DNA of 62,350 nt, from positions 1 to 62,350 of the forward strand of contig JNDT01001419.1 in assembly GCA_000697055.1 (NCBI GenBank), given 5' to 3'. The position numbers and the translations under genes are program-made. A model generated the notes under the pieces. The model was not told where the DNA came from. It saw nothing but the letters and a program-made list of their open reading frames with translations, and did no database searches. This DNA is from Saksenaea vasiformis B4078 (taxonomy: Eukaryota > Mucoromycota > Mucoromycetes > Mucorales > Saksenaeaceae). Positions 9,430 through 26,884 of this stretch are shown here, piece by piece. The first letter of the stretch is position 1, and each line of letters opens with the position of its first letter.

Positions 9430-12297
9430 GTCGCTGAGCAAGGAATCCGTCTGCACACACGTTGTTTTCGATTTATACAAACCAACAATACTATTTCAAA
9501 CCCAGTGGTCGTATTGACCATGTCAAAAATCAAGCAGAAGGTGGAATTTCAATGGCACACAGTAATAGCATCCAATCAGCTTGACATAACGCGAAGCATG
9601 AGTGGGGTGACTCGGCTGGCACTTGTGTTCTGAAATCTGATGAAGGATGTTACCGGAAAGAGAAGCCTTGATCCCAGACTCGAATCCAACAGCGTTATAA
9701 CGCAGAGCAGTGAGTAATACTGTTTATTGAATCATCTTTTATGCTACACTGAACAAAACATTGCGCCTCTGAAGAGCCAAGTTTGTGCTAAAGAAGAATC
9801 TAATATGTGGCCATCAGTACATCAATTTTTCGTCTGAAGATCAATCAACTTACATGAACTTGGTCTTCAGCGGACGCAAAATTTATTCAAGCAGCATAAA
9901 AAATAATGCATGATTAGTAAATGAAAAATGTTTTGATGTCTTTTACTCACCCCCGAAGGGTATTTTCGCCCATCGACGGAGGTGGGGGCGGCAAGAGGTA
10001 GGAGGAGACCCAGTGGCATTGGAGCGGCCACGTTTCGAACGACGTGCAGAGGACTTGAAGCGATACATGGTCTGGCAATCTGTTGCGGGATATGAGCGAT
10101 CCTGAGTGAGTGTGACAACGTTTACATACTTTAACTGCGGGCATAAAGTACCAACACGGCCAAGACGGTTCAGGACAGCGGTCATGCAGCCTAAACGGCA
10201 TACAGAAAATATGAGTGATCCTGCATATGTAATAAAGAGTTGACATCCGTACCGGGAATGTTTGTACCAACAGAGCCAAAGAAGAAGAAAAAAGGGGGAA
10301 AAAGTGCTCCCTTTAAATACGCATCACTTCCCGTTATCTGAGACAACCTTTCTGTGTGAGATAAAAGGGAACCTATCTTCAACGCACTTTTTGCATGAGA
10401 CGACGGAATGCTGTTTCTCAGACACCGCTTTTATGAGTCAAAAGGACCGGTCACCGATTCATCGTTTTGCATGAAATAAAGAAAAAGTACCTTTCGCACA
10501 CTCTTTGGCATGAAGTGAAAGGATCCGATCACTGATTCACCCTTTGCATGAGATGATGGGACCCTACCACCGACCACGCCTTTGGCATGATGTAAAAAAA
10601 AAAGATCCGATCATTGTGACAACCTTTCTGCACGAGACAATGAAACCCTGTCTCTGCCTTAGATAATGGGAAGCTATCAATGGCTCAAACGTAACATGGA
10701 AGAGTATGATACGAAAATCACAGCATCGGATAAACGTAAAAATACGTGCTCAAAAAGGCAGAGTTTATCTGGAAGTAACGTCAAATATCTTCGAATAGAC
10801 GCAAAGTCATGGAAAAAATCCAGCAGTTACTGCTAGCCTCGCATGGCAAGCAAAGATTGGGTTTCCGTTACATAGATGCATTTCTAACGAAATTCTTAAA
10901 GGTCTACAGACGTGGAATCTTCCGATCAAGCGAGACTTACGTTTCGCCGTTCTCTCTCAATGGTGTAGATTCCTTTAGTTTCTAGAGATGGCGAAGTCTT
11001 TTTATCACGGAAATGGCAAAGTGGCAAAATTATTACTTGGCTGTGCACCATCAAGCAGTATTAATATCCATGCGATTCTGGGGGCTTCGCTATGCATGAC
11101 CAGTAAAAGTCATTTACACCATGCATTAGTACAAAGGCTGTCATTGCCTTTGTGGAAAAAAAAAAAATGATCAGGAGATAGCGTCATTCCGCGTGTCAAT
11201 ACACGCAATTACGCCACATTTATGCATGCTTTAAATGTCAGAGGAAGTTTCACATCCATGAAGGCAATGACAGCCTATACTAACTCCTGATAGAAAGTGG
11301 CTTGAGACAATTGATCGTTGCATTGATGCGCCTTGCTCCTTGAAGGAATACGGAACTTTTTTACCCGGCTGACATGTTAGTATAAATATAAGTAATCGTC
11401 CCATTCCATTAGCGTTAAGCCACCATACATCTGATGAGTATGAAGTCATTAAAAGTCTGTTGGAGAATGAACCTGGCATATCCAACTAGGTACTCTTTTT
11501 CACATGCATTTTGCCTGCGCTTTGAATCCTAAGACGAAGTGATATCTAGGTATTGTTCAACGACGTCCAAATCTCGGGTTCGATATCGGTGTATTGTCTT
11601 TCGCAGTATCAAATCCATCTTCTATATCAGAGATACCGCATTAGACGGGATCACAGGGTTCCACCCCCCAAAGAAAGCCATTTTTGGGTTGCTTAAGGTG
11701 CCGAACCAATGAAAATATGCCTCTGCGATCGGCATTACATTATTCCGAAGTGGTAACAAATGAGGAGAGAGGAGTTCCTTTTTTTTTCGCGAAACGGACT
11801 TCGTGCAAAAATGCGGCACACGTAATGGGTTTCTCACTAAAGAACATGCGCCATCTTTATTTACTGCTGTAACGGATTGAAGCATTAGGCCTTTTCGTTC
11901 AGCTCTTAGATGACCCAGCGTCGGTCGCCAAAATGGTCTCGACATGGCGTGCAGTGGGGTTTTCTGAGTATACGTTGGACAAGGCATTTCTTCGTTCCCT
12001 GTGTGACAACTGGCAAGAAAATAAAAAAAGGCCCGCAACTCAGAAGGAGAGATTCTCTCCATCTTTTTCGCCATCTTTGCCATCTGCTCCTTTCCACTCT
12101 CCGCGCAGAGCCGCTACTGGTTCTTAACCTTCATTTCTCCAACGCTGTCTTATTTGTATCACACTACTGTCAACCTATATGACTGATTTCGATTCTGCCT
12201 GCCACCAACCCACAGAACAATCAAGTACGTTCGTGATGTGTTTGATCGCTAAGGTACCATTGTAATACTCACTGAAACATTAGTTTCAAACGCCACC
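9430..12297. other. Gene-poor intergenic region with a minisatellite
   Basis: No convincing complete gene. At 9951-10190 (minus) there is a 240-bp stretch open in more than one frame, bounded by an acceptor-like CGTTTAG and a perfect GTGAGT donor. It could be an exon of an unrecognised or decayed gene, and the encoded residues are Arg/Ser-rich in one frame and Cys-rich in another. 10348-10675 is a tandem repeat, listed separately. About 40 bp at 9872-9912 resembles 50045-50085. The long minus frame at 11622-12083 shows no domain or codon pattern I trust. Confidence 0.4.
10348..10675. repeat. Degenerate ~39-bp minisatellite, about nine units
   Basis: A core like CTTTGCATGAGATGA, followed by a purine tract (AAAGGA/TGGGA) and then CCGATCACCGATTCA-like sequence, recurs with starts near 10348, 10387, 10428, 10464, 10503, 10542, 10580, 10624 and 10658. 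Spacings are 39, 41, 36, 39, 39, 38, 44 and 34 bp. Units differ from one another at many positions, so the array is old. The units are contiguous and lack conserved repeats separated by unique spacers, so it is not a CRISPR-type array. The function is unknown. Confidence 0.75.
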
Positions 12298-13843
12298 ATG
12301 ACCAACGCACAAGGCGATCGGAATGTAGAAGTAGATCAAAATGATTCTCGAACTTCATCTCTAAAGGTACATGAGGTAAAACAGCTGGGCAGAAGAAAAG
12401 TGATATAAGCAAGAAGGAAAACAAAGAAAAAAAGGAAAAAGAAAAAAGAGGGAAAAAGCTGTTCAGGGTCAAACACATATAAAAAAAAGAAAAAGAAAAC
12501 AAAGAAAAAACAAGCTTAGTTTGGCGTTTTGGTAGAGAAAGGAACTTGATAGCGACGACACTGACAGATGTGGTCCGAATCAAGCTAAACGGCTTGAAAC
12601 AAAGAAGTCAACGTATACACGTTCACGACTTAATATGGATGAGGCTCTGTGGGATATTATGGGCGAACTTGCTGGGGAGAGTCGTATGACAGGTAAATAT
12701 CGCTCGGTTGGGAAGTCACTTACTGAGCTGAGAAACAATTCTTGTAGGGATCATACCTCAATTGGAACCGCATTTTACCTCTTTTAAGAAAAGGAGCAAC
12801 ACCATTGCTGCATATCTTTGCAGCCCATATACAGATTACGTTACTTCGGGATTTGTCGACATTGGCTGGGATTGTGGATATCGTAACTGCCAAATGCTCA
12901 TGTCATTTCTTCAGCGACAACGGGAAGAGGGCGATTACATTCTGAAACATGTAGGAGACGTTCAAGGACTGCAGCTTATATTGGAAAAGGCATGGCAAGA
13001 AGGTAAGGGAAAGTGGGCGATCTGCTTGGCAAGCCAAGTAACGCTCGTCCTCCCTACCCAGGATTTGACCCCGAGGGAGCCAGGCAACTCAAGCATCAGG
13101 TGTACAAAACAAAGAAATGGATTGGGACAACCGAAGTATACAGTATGCTTGCATACCTTGGCATCCGATGCAGCATCCTGGATTTTCACCATGCCACCGG
13201 TCCGAAGAACAGACATGATAACTTGTTTGACTGGATTGAGTATTACTTTGAAAGTGCAGCTACCAAAGAACGGAACGGCTGCAGCAAAGAGGTCGTACAT
13301 ATCACAGATCGGCCGCCCCTCTATTTACAGTACCCCGGTCATAGTATCACCGTGATCGGTATAGAGATGCTTAAAGACAAACGACGTAACCTTATTATCT
13401 TCGATCCACAACAGCGCATGCTACGATCCTATCGATCCAAGCCACTTGATTTAACCCGCGAGGATAGCGATCAACCGTCCTCTGTGGAAGAGGAAGATGG
13501 GTCTGACAGTTCCAGAAGCGCCAGCCCGTCCTCTTCTTCTTCATCCTCCACAAAGAAAAATGGAAATGACTCTGAACCGTCTAGCAACGGTGGCGGGTTG
13601 GCGGCGCGACTCCTCTCAGGATGGCGGAACAAGTCTCCGCTCTCAACGTATTTCCAAAGACCATTCCGAGTGGATGAGAAGACCATTGCCAGAAATAAGC
13701 AGTATCAATTACTTATTTTGGGTGAGGTAGTGGATGAACGCGCAAAAGGTGGCTATCTATCATGGAACAAAGACAAAGGCTATTTGCTTAATGATGAAGA
13801 GCGTGAATCAATGAAAACGGTGACAACTATGGGTGCATCTTAA
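12298..13843 (+). CDS. C78-family peptidase (ZUFSP/Mug105-like deubiquitinase)
   Basis: A cysteine protease of the UFSP/ZUFSP family. Its relatives cleave UFM1 or, in the ZUFSP/ZUP1 and fission-yeast Mug105 branch, ubiquitin chains. Four exons (12298-12366, 12536-12692, 12748-13002, 13062-13843) give 420 residues. The catalytic triad is visible: Cys118 in 'GWDCGYRN', His254 in 'PGHSITVIGIE' and Asp275 in 'IIFDPQ'. The family segment 'AWQEGFDPEGARQL' forms only when the intron at 13003-13061 is removed, which confirms that splice. 'TKKWIGTTEVYSML' and 'PPLYLQ' are also family-typical. A Ser-rich insert at residues ~305-360 breaks the C-terminal part of the fold. The N-terminal ~75 residues are charged and lack the zinc fingers of animal ZUFSP. 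The ATG has a good context (CGCCACCATG). I favour a ZUP1/Mug105-type deubiquitinase over a UFM1 protease because of the 'EGFDPEGA' and 'WIG.CEVY'-like motifs. Confidence 0.88.
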
Positions 13844-17710
<3,867 letters not shown>

Positions 17711-18738
17711 CAGATAGATCATTGTTAAGAGACAGAGAGATGGATAAAGGCAAACGAAAGTTCCAATTTTCCTTCTTTGTGTGACACATCTCTTTTTTTT
17801 CTTTTTACCTTGGTTAAACAAGAATTCGCAAACACGATGCATTAAAAAGACAACTACATTATCTTCTCCTTTTTCTGATAATCATTACAGAAAAATGGTG
17901 CTCAAACACGCTTCATGCATTTATTTTGTTTTTGACTCTCTCTCGAGTTTTGTTTTAATCGTTCGTTCAATTTGTTTATGTCATCAAAAAGGTTTTTTTT
18001 TTGAGTTGTCAAAAAGAAAAAGAAACAAAAGGATTGTCGCTACATGAAATAGCTATTTGTCCGTTGATTGGATTTGTGGTAGCTTTATCAGCAAAAAAAA
18101 AAAAAAACTTAAACTGGCCCAGAGGACACGTAATGACGACGCATGAGATCCGAAAAAGGGCCGAGTCGATTATTATCACCTTTAACCATGGTTATCATCG
18201 TCTCTATACAATGACATGAAGGGGAAAACAGGACGGATAAGGGCGTCAATTGATCCGATTACTGTACCAGAAGCCGGCGCCGATTGGCAGGGATAAATGG
18301 AAAACCGGTTTCACGGCATCTTTCGTTTGCGCGCAGAAATTAATTGAAGGTCAGACTTGCAGGGCTGTGTCAGTTCCCGCTTTATGAATGGGCGCATCAT
18401 CATTCGGTTATCTCATACCAAAAATGCCGCGGTAAAAAAAAAATAAAAAAAAAAAGAAACAAAGACGTGAGTGGTATGACTCGGATTGAATCGAAATGAT
18501 AGAAAGAGGGGTCAGAAGAAGAAGAAGTGGTAAAATCATGGGTAAGACGGGTAAACCACGATAAGGCTTTAAAGGAAAGGGGATCCCCCCAAAGCGTCAC
18601 AGAAAGAGAGAAAATGTGTACTGTAAAATAAATTTATACTTGGGTTCCTAAATCAGGCAATCCTTGGTTTGTTATTTTTTTTTTCCTCTTCTCTCTTTTG
18701 TTGTGGTTTTGGCCTTCGTTTTCTTACCGGCTTTTACC
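17711..18738. other. Intergenic, between Hsp70 and the zinc transporter
   Basis: Hsp70 3' region and zinc-transporter promoter, ending in a T/C-rich tract before the ATG. Low-complexity A and T runs and no coding sequence. No motif I can defend. Confidence 0.4.
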
Positions 18739-20323
18739 ATGGCACACACACACAGCAGCGACCAGGCAGATGAACGTACGCCATTGACACAGCAACATGG
18801 CGAGAGACGACACAGTTTCAGCGGTTCCGTTGTTTCGTACTCTTTCCCCAACTCGTCTTCCTGTGCCAACATCACGACAAAGAATGCAGACTTGGCCAAA
18901 TCGACAAAGAAGAAGCTGTTGTTTGCTACTGTACTTGCTTTGGTGTTTTTTGCAACAGAACTTATTGCTGGTTATTTTGCCAATTCACTAGGTATGTTAG
19001 ATCTCACATGGTGTCAAAGATCAATGGAACTGAAACACTCGGCGTTTTTTTCTTTTTAGCACTCATGTCGGATGCATTCCACTTGCTTTCCGATGTCGCC
19101 AGTTTTATCGTTGCGCTTGTCGCTATTTATTTAGCCGAGAAGCCACCAACAAAGCGTACGTACTCATTAAAGAAAAAGAAGTACGAGTAGTGGTAATGGA
19201 AAAAAAACATACTTTTTCTTATATAGGACATACTTATGGTTTCCATCGTGCTGAGGTTATTGCCGCTCTGGTTTCTGTTCTCACTATTTGGGTACTGACT
19301 GCTTTCTTGGTGAAAGAAGCAATCGAGCGTATCAAGAATCCGCAGGAAATTGACGCCAAATTGGTAATGCACTTGTGTTTATTTATAAGATTTTTTTTTT
19401 TTTTTGCTGACTGACTCGTATGGTTTAGATGTGTTTCACGGCCTCTATCGGCGTAGCTGTCAATATAGTGTACGTTTGGTCTTTCTCGTTTTACAAATGG
19501 CAGTTGATCATGTGAAAAATTAACTGATGATTCTATTCTATTTTTTTTTTTTTTAGTTTGGCATATGTTTTAGGCGGTCATCATCATGGCCATGGCCACG
19601 ACCACGACCATGAAAATCATAGCCACGATGAAGAAACTACAGAGGCCGGCCATGAAAATAATGGTGGACATTCACACAAAGTAAAGTGGGGGGAAGAAAA
19701 GAAAAGAGGGGGAGTTCCACTGTTTTGCTTAATTTCACATGTTCCTTACGAGCACAGGAAGCAAACATTAATCTTCGTGCGGCAGCTCTCCACGTGCTTG
19801 GTGACTTACTGGCATCGATCGGTAAGTTCTGGCTGTTTTGGGTTTAGTGAGAAAAAAGGGGGGGTCCTCATCTCGGGTGCTTTCGTCAGGTGTCCTGGTG
19901 TCTTCCATCATTTTGATTTTCAAACCGACATTTACCATTGTGGACCCGATCTGTACCTTTGTATTCTCTCTTTTGGTTCTCTACACTACCTACCATCTTG
20001 TCAAGGATTCTTTGGCGGTTTTGATGGAAGGTGTTCCCGGCCATCTTCAACCTGAAGCGATTGAAAAATCACTATCGCAGATTCCTGGTGTCATTGCTGT
20101 CCACGACCTCCATATTTGGACACTTTCACCTGGCAAGAGTTCATTGACAGCACATATCACAGTCTCACGCGATGCTCAATTGAGTTATGATGAACTGTTG
20201 GCAAGAAGTCAGCGTATTGTCTGTGACCTGTACGGAGTTCATCACTCCACGTTACAAATTGAATCGGATCAAGCGGGATTTACTAACCACTGCAGACCAG
20301 AGATCTGCACTCCGAGAGAGTGA
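18739..20323 (+). CDS. Zinc transporter, cation diffusion facilitator (ZnT-like)
   Basis: Exports Zn2+ from the cytosol into an organelle (vacuole in most fungal relatives) in exchange for protons. Seven exons (18739-18991, 19060-19155, 19227-19363, 19429-19469, 19557-19680, 19758-19821, 19890-20323) give 382 residues. Six hydrophobic segments are visible, starting with 'LLFATVLALVFFATELIAGY'. The transport-site residues are in 'SDAFHLLSD' (TM2) and 'ALHVLGDLLASIG' (TM5), the His/Asp pattern of zinc-selective CDFs. A long His-rich loop follows TM4 (19577-19680, with repeats such as 'GHHHGHGHDHDH'), typical of zinc CDFs. The cytosolic C-terminal domain ('VHDLHIWTLSPGKSSLTAHI') is intact. The N-terminus is short with a 'SSDQADERTPL' stretch. 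I chose ATG 18739; 18664 would add an unlikely hydrophobic leader. Confidence 0.92.
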
Positions 20324-22682
<2,359 letters not shown>

Positions 22683-23369
22683 AAGGGAAAAAAAAAAAAA
22701 ATACTCGATGTAGATCTTTTTCCTTTTTTTTTTCTTTTTCCTCTCTTTGTCTTTCTAAACCCTGTACTATATCCAACTGTTTCTTCTTTTTTAATTTAGT
22801 TTCCTGCATTTGTACATTTCTTTGTAACACTATACCAACTCTATAAACATCCATCTTTTTTTTTTTAAAAAAACAAGATGTAAACCATCTCATCATCGGA
22901 GCTCTTAATGCATGTCTGACCATCTCGTCTCTATTAGGAAAGAATACATTGGACTTTACCTCTTAAAGTTAACAATACCGAACCAACCAATGCTCATGGG
23001 AACACAACAGTAACAGTCTGACATAGAGAGTCTCGTTCTCATTGGACAATCCTCTTTTTGATGTAACCAAGATAGACATACCTAAGCATTGTCTTTCATC
23101 AAAAAAGAACACAGCTCACACGCGCACACACACACACACACACACACATGCAGAATAATATATATATATAGCCATGGTTCTTAACCCTGGGTATGATGAT
23201 GGGAAAAAAAAAGCTTGTGTCATTAATAAAAAAAAAAAAAGAAAAAGAAAAAGAGTAAAGGGGAAAAAAGTAAAAAAGCCTAAGAAATAATGTGGTGGAG
23301 AAATAGATAGAGAGAAAGAGAGATGGAACCTTTTTTTTTATATAAGATTTTCTATCGTTGTTGAAAGAC
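22683..23369. other. Convergent intergenic region with microsatellites
   Basis: Lies between the stops of glycerol kinase and Cdc3. It holds a (CA)n run at about 23125-23148 and (TA)n at 23158-23170, together with several A/T homopolymers. No coding sequence. Confidence 0.6.
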
Positions 23370-25087
23370 TTATTTGTTGAATGAAAAGCCCTTCTTCTTC
23401 GCTGCTTTTTCAGGTGTCATGGGTCTACCCGATTCCAAGCGACGTCTCTTTTCTTCCAGTTCCACACGCTGTTTTTCCAGCGCTTCCTTCATTTCCTTGT
23501 GACGAGCATATAGCTAAAAAGAGAGAAAGAGAGAAAAAAAAAAGAAGCGTGTGAGTAAAGATTTCTGGTGTTGCAGGTTTTTCTGGATACATTACCTCTT
23601 CTTCCGATTGTTTCAATTTCGCTTCCTTTTCTTGAACCTTGGCCTGGAAAACTGCTCTCATTTCAGCCTCCATCTTGGCCAATTTCTGTTCATGAGCAAC
23701 GCGTTCCTCCTCCATCTTCTGGACAGGGTTCACCTCCTTGAAAACAGAAGGATCTTGCTGGATACCCATGGCTGTCAGTTTCTCAGTGCGGTAGTTTTCA
23801 TAAAGAACATCATTGGTATATTCCTTGAGTTCTTCCATATGTGTGCTATGATGTTTTTTTTTTTTGGTGAGTGTCAGTCTTTTAAAAAGGGAAGGGGGTG
23901 GGGTTATGTTACCGAATGAGCATTTGTCGAAGTTTGACAAAGTCACAGTGTTCTTCATTATCCACTTCAATCACACCCCAAGGATACTTTCGTCCACGTA
24001 CGCGGCGTCCGCCCTCAACCTCAAATTCCTTGTCTGATCCGACAACGGCAAATGGAATTTTGGACATGATTTCACGATTCTCAGCAATGGTTTCCTGATC
24101 ATCGTATTCGTACACAGGTGCTTGGTAGATCTGAATCTTGTGATAATTGATATCGGCAAGGATACGTTGCTTAAATGCAAGCACTTCCTCTTCTGTCAGG
24201 GTATCAGCTTTGGCAATGACAGGAATGAGGTTAACACGGGTATGCAGACGACGCATGAACTCAATATCCAATGGCTTCAAACTAGGAAATGGGATGAGTG
24301 TATATTAACAGGATGACTTACACATAAGAGATTTTAGCGACTTACGCATGGCCTGTGGGGGAGATAAAGTAGAGGCATGCATGGATGCGGTTGTCAACCA
24401 TACGACGTCGGTTGACGCGGTTCTCTTGCTCCAAATAGGCATCAAAACGAGACTCGATATTATCAAGGATAGGTTTCCAGCTTTTTTTTTTAAAAAAAAA
24501 AAAACTCATGTGTCAGTAAAAAAGAAAGAAACAAATTGTACATAGCAAACAACACGTGTTACCTTTCCTCGTTGTTAACAAAATCACCAAAGCCAGGTGT
24601 ATCCACTACAGTTAATCTCAACTTCACACCATTCTCTTCAATATCTGATGTAATGGATTGAATTTCAACTGTCTGTGGTGTCTCGTGCGTCAATTCGACA
24701 TTTTCCTTGGGTGGATAGAGACCGGTATTGAACAAGGTGTTCACCAGGGTGGATTTACCAAGACCCGATTCACCTTAGAGGAAAGCAGGTTAGTTACTCT
24801 TTGAGAATGTTACACTGGTTCTATCTTTCTTGCTTACCTACGACCATGCAAGTAAACTGGAAACCTTTTTTGACAGACTTGCGATGGACTTGATTAGGCA
24901 GATTGGCAAAACCTACATAACCTTGTAATTTCTTGCGTAAAACGGTAATCTAGAACAGGATGAGTTTTTTATTCAAAATCCCAAACAACAGAACATACGC
25001 CAGATGATGCACCATTCGCTTGATCTGTTATAAAAAGTGATGAGAAAAAAATGACTTATGCAAAGAGATGATGAATTTACCAGCCAT
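23370..25087 (-). CDS. CDC3: Septin, Cdc3 family
   Basis: A GTP-binding subunit of septin hetero-oligomers that form filaments at the cell cortex, septa and hyphal branch points. Eight exons (25087-25081, 25024-24999, 24949-24838, 24773-24563, 24480-24346, 24281-23913, 23845-23596, 23513-23370) give 417 residues. The first coding exon is only 7 nt (ATGGCTG). The G1 P-loop is 'GESGLGKST', G3 is 'VDTPGFGDF', G4 is 'AKAD' and the septin unique element is around '[14 protein letters not shown]'. Assignment to Cdc3 (fission yeast Spn1, Aspergillus AspB) rests on '[16 protein letters not shown]', '[14 protein letters not shown]' and the coiled-coil '[20 protein letters not shown]', which parallel budding-yeast Cdc3. 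The long N-terminal extension of yeast Cdc3 is absent. Confidence 0.93.
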
Positions 25088-25575
25088 GTTGTTAAGTAGT
25101 AAACTGAGACAAAAAAAAAGGGAGAGAGAGAGAGAGAGAGAGAGAGTTTTCTGTTATTTGTTGTGAATAGATAGTTGAGGAAAGTGAAGGGTGAAAAAGG
25201 ATGCGGGTTCAGGAACACTGGGGGTCTTTTTCTTCTCTAGCAAAAAAGACGGAGGCAGGGAAGGGGGAAGCAAGAAGAGGAAAAAAAGAGCGCACACAAA
25301 AAACACACACAACAATCAAGAGAGTTAAGGTAGAAGAAGAAGATGACGAATGACTGAGTTGGTATATGTATGTGGTTTTTTTGGTGTTTTGGCTTAAGAA
25401 CGTGAAAAGGGGAGAGAGACAAGGGACACAGGGGAATGGAAATGGACCAGCGGTTTTTAATTGTTGTGTGTGTAACCTCTACGCGTTTTAAAGATCGACA
25501 AACGCTCAGTTAAAGGGTTTTCTAATTGTTGTCTCTATTTACTTTTTTTTTACAGCATATACAACATAAATCGCA
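25088..25575. other. Intergenic, Cdc3 promoter with (GA)n microsatellite
   Basis: The 5' region of Cdc3 and the 3' end of the next minus-strand gene. A (GA)n run lies at 25122-25146 (a CT tract on the Cdc3 sense strand, just upstream of its ATG), which may be a pyrimidine-rich promoter or 5'-UTR element. Confidence 0.5.
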
Positions 25576-26223
25576 TTAAAATGTCATGGTAGATTCTCTA
25601 AATGGATAACGACGACAATGACTGAGATCTGTAAATGAAGAGGGCTCGTGAAGTGCAGGGCAGGATCCCATAGCTGATGAATGTTGGAGGCTTTGTAGTG
25701 ATAGAGACGAAAAAACACGTTTCTCTATTTCAAGAATGTAAGAAATTACAAAGTCAAGCATGGCATCGTCCAATCTCTCTCTACCTTTACGAAATAGCGT
25801 GCGACCTAATTGGTTAAATAATGGAGCCAATCGGCTAGTTGACGGCTTGGGTGGAGAAGGAGCGGCACGTGGAGGAAGGAAACAAAGCGGGGGAGGAGGT
25901 GGTGGTGGGGATATCATCGTGATATCATCCTCTGTGTTACGTCCCGATCGGTATGGATAACAGTTATTGATTCGATCCTGAATTTGTTGTTCGACTTGCT
26001 GTCTAACTTGTATGGATGGTCTTTGTCGTTTCCGCTTAGGTTCGCAGGGCAATTCAATCGGTTCCAGGTCTGGTAACTCAGGTAACCCTCGCACCGTTAC
26101 TTTGACCCGTTTGGTCGTATCATCGGTATGAATGACCATCAGCTTTCCATGGGCAAAGACACATTCAACCCGAGAAGCAATTGTTGGTTCGGTGTTGGGA
26201 TAATGGAAATTTGTTTTCTGCAT
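25576..26223 (-). CDS. Hypothetical protein, 215 aa
   Basis: A single uninterrupted frame from ATG 26223. I recognise no family. The first ~50 residues look folded ('VECVFAHGKLMVIHTDDTTKRVKVTVRGLP', quoted in part as 'CVFAHGKLMVIHTDD'). Then come a basic patch 'EPKRKRQRPS', a Pro-rich run with eight prolines, and a helical segment near residues 150-175 ('RLDDAMLDFVISYILEIEKR'). No signal peptide or membrane span. The basic patch could act as a nuclear signal. Its promoter region faces that of the small gene at 26491. Codon use is normal for the neighbourhood, and I consider it real but functionally unknown. Confidence 0.6.
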   Translation of the reverse strand: MQKTNFHYPNTEPTIASRVECVFAHGKLMVIHTDDTTKRVKVTVRGLPELPDLEPIELPCEPKRKRQRPSIQVRQQVEQQIQDRINNCYPYRSGRNTEDDITMISPPPPPPPLCFLPPRAAPSPPKPSTSRLAPLFNQLGRTLFRKGRERLDDAMLDFVISYILEIEKRVFSSLSLQSLQHSSAMGSCPALHEPSSFTDLSHCRRYPFRESTMTF

Positions 26224-26490
26224 GATTTAGAGTAAGAAACAAAAGGTAACGTTTTGTCCTGTCCCTTTATAAACATTTGAGAATGAAAATAAAATAAAAT
26301 AAAGAAACCAATGGTTAACAATGAAAGAAAAGTGTGAAATTCCTCATTGAAGACGGTTTCTTCTTTCGGCTGTTGACCCGACTGCAGGTTTTTAGGTAGA
26401 AAGCCTAATCTGGTAGCATTTCTCTTTCTCACTCCTTTTTCCCTCTTCTTACTTTTCTTTTCTCCCTCTCTCAACTTTTTTTTGTTAACC

Positions 26491-26706
26491 ATGTCATTAA
26501 ACAAAAAGGTATCCCTCTATGACGTTTTACCTGTACTCGATACTTGGTACACCCCACCCCCTTCCTCTACTAGTGATGCCACGGATCACAAACGTCATTT
26601 CCGCCAAAACCCAAAGATCTCCTTCTCCGATCATCCTCCTCTTATCTTTACCGATAAAACCAGAACAATGATAGACCAAAGAAAACAAGACAGGAGGAAA
26701 AGGTGA
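26491..26706 (+). CDS. Small hypothetical protein, 71 aa
   Basis: Starts at an ATG in good context (TTAACCATG) right after a T/C-rich tract of the kind that precedes other genes here. The protein has a hydrophobic, aromatic N-terminus ('VSLYDVLPVLDTWYTPPP') and a strongly basic C-terminus ('RKQDRRKR'). No family recognised. Short length makes it uncertain, and it might be the first exon of a longer gene, although the sequence after the stop has no obvious continuation. Confidence 0.4.
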   Translation: MSLNKKVSLYDVLPVLDTWYTPPPSSTSDATDHKRHFRQNPKISFSDHPPLIFTDKTRTMIDQRKQDRRKR

Positions 26707-26884
26707 ACCGTTTGATCGCTTTCTTTTTTTTTTTAAGTTACGTTAATGAATGGATTGTATATGTTGTTATTGCGTGGTGGTGTGTTTGTGTGTGTCTGTA
26801 TGTATATAAATGTTTGACGAGTGCGTGAATAAAAATTACATGAACCATGTTGTAAACCACAAGACGACAGTCTTTTTTCATAAT

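Noticed and set aside
9430..9480. Extension of the augmin protein to 9480
   Set aside because: The codon there is TTG, and the added residues are not needed by the HAUS6 domain.
10348..10675. Repeat array considered as CRISPR-like
   Set aside because: Units are contiguous, diverged throughout and have no unique spacers; the host is a eukaryote.
11622..12083. 153-codon minus-strand frame
   Set aside because: No domain, signal peptide, promoter tract or splice partner; composition changes abruptly along it. Could be reconsidered with expression data.
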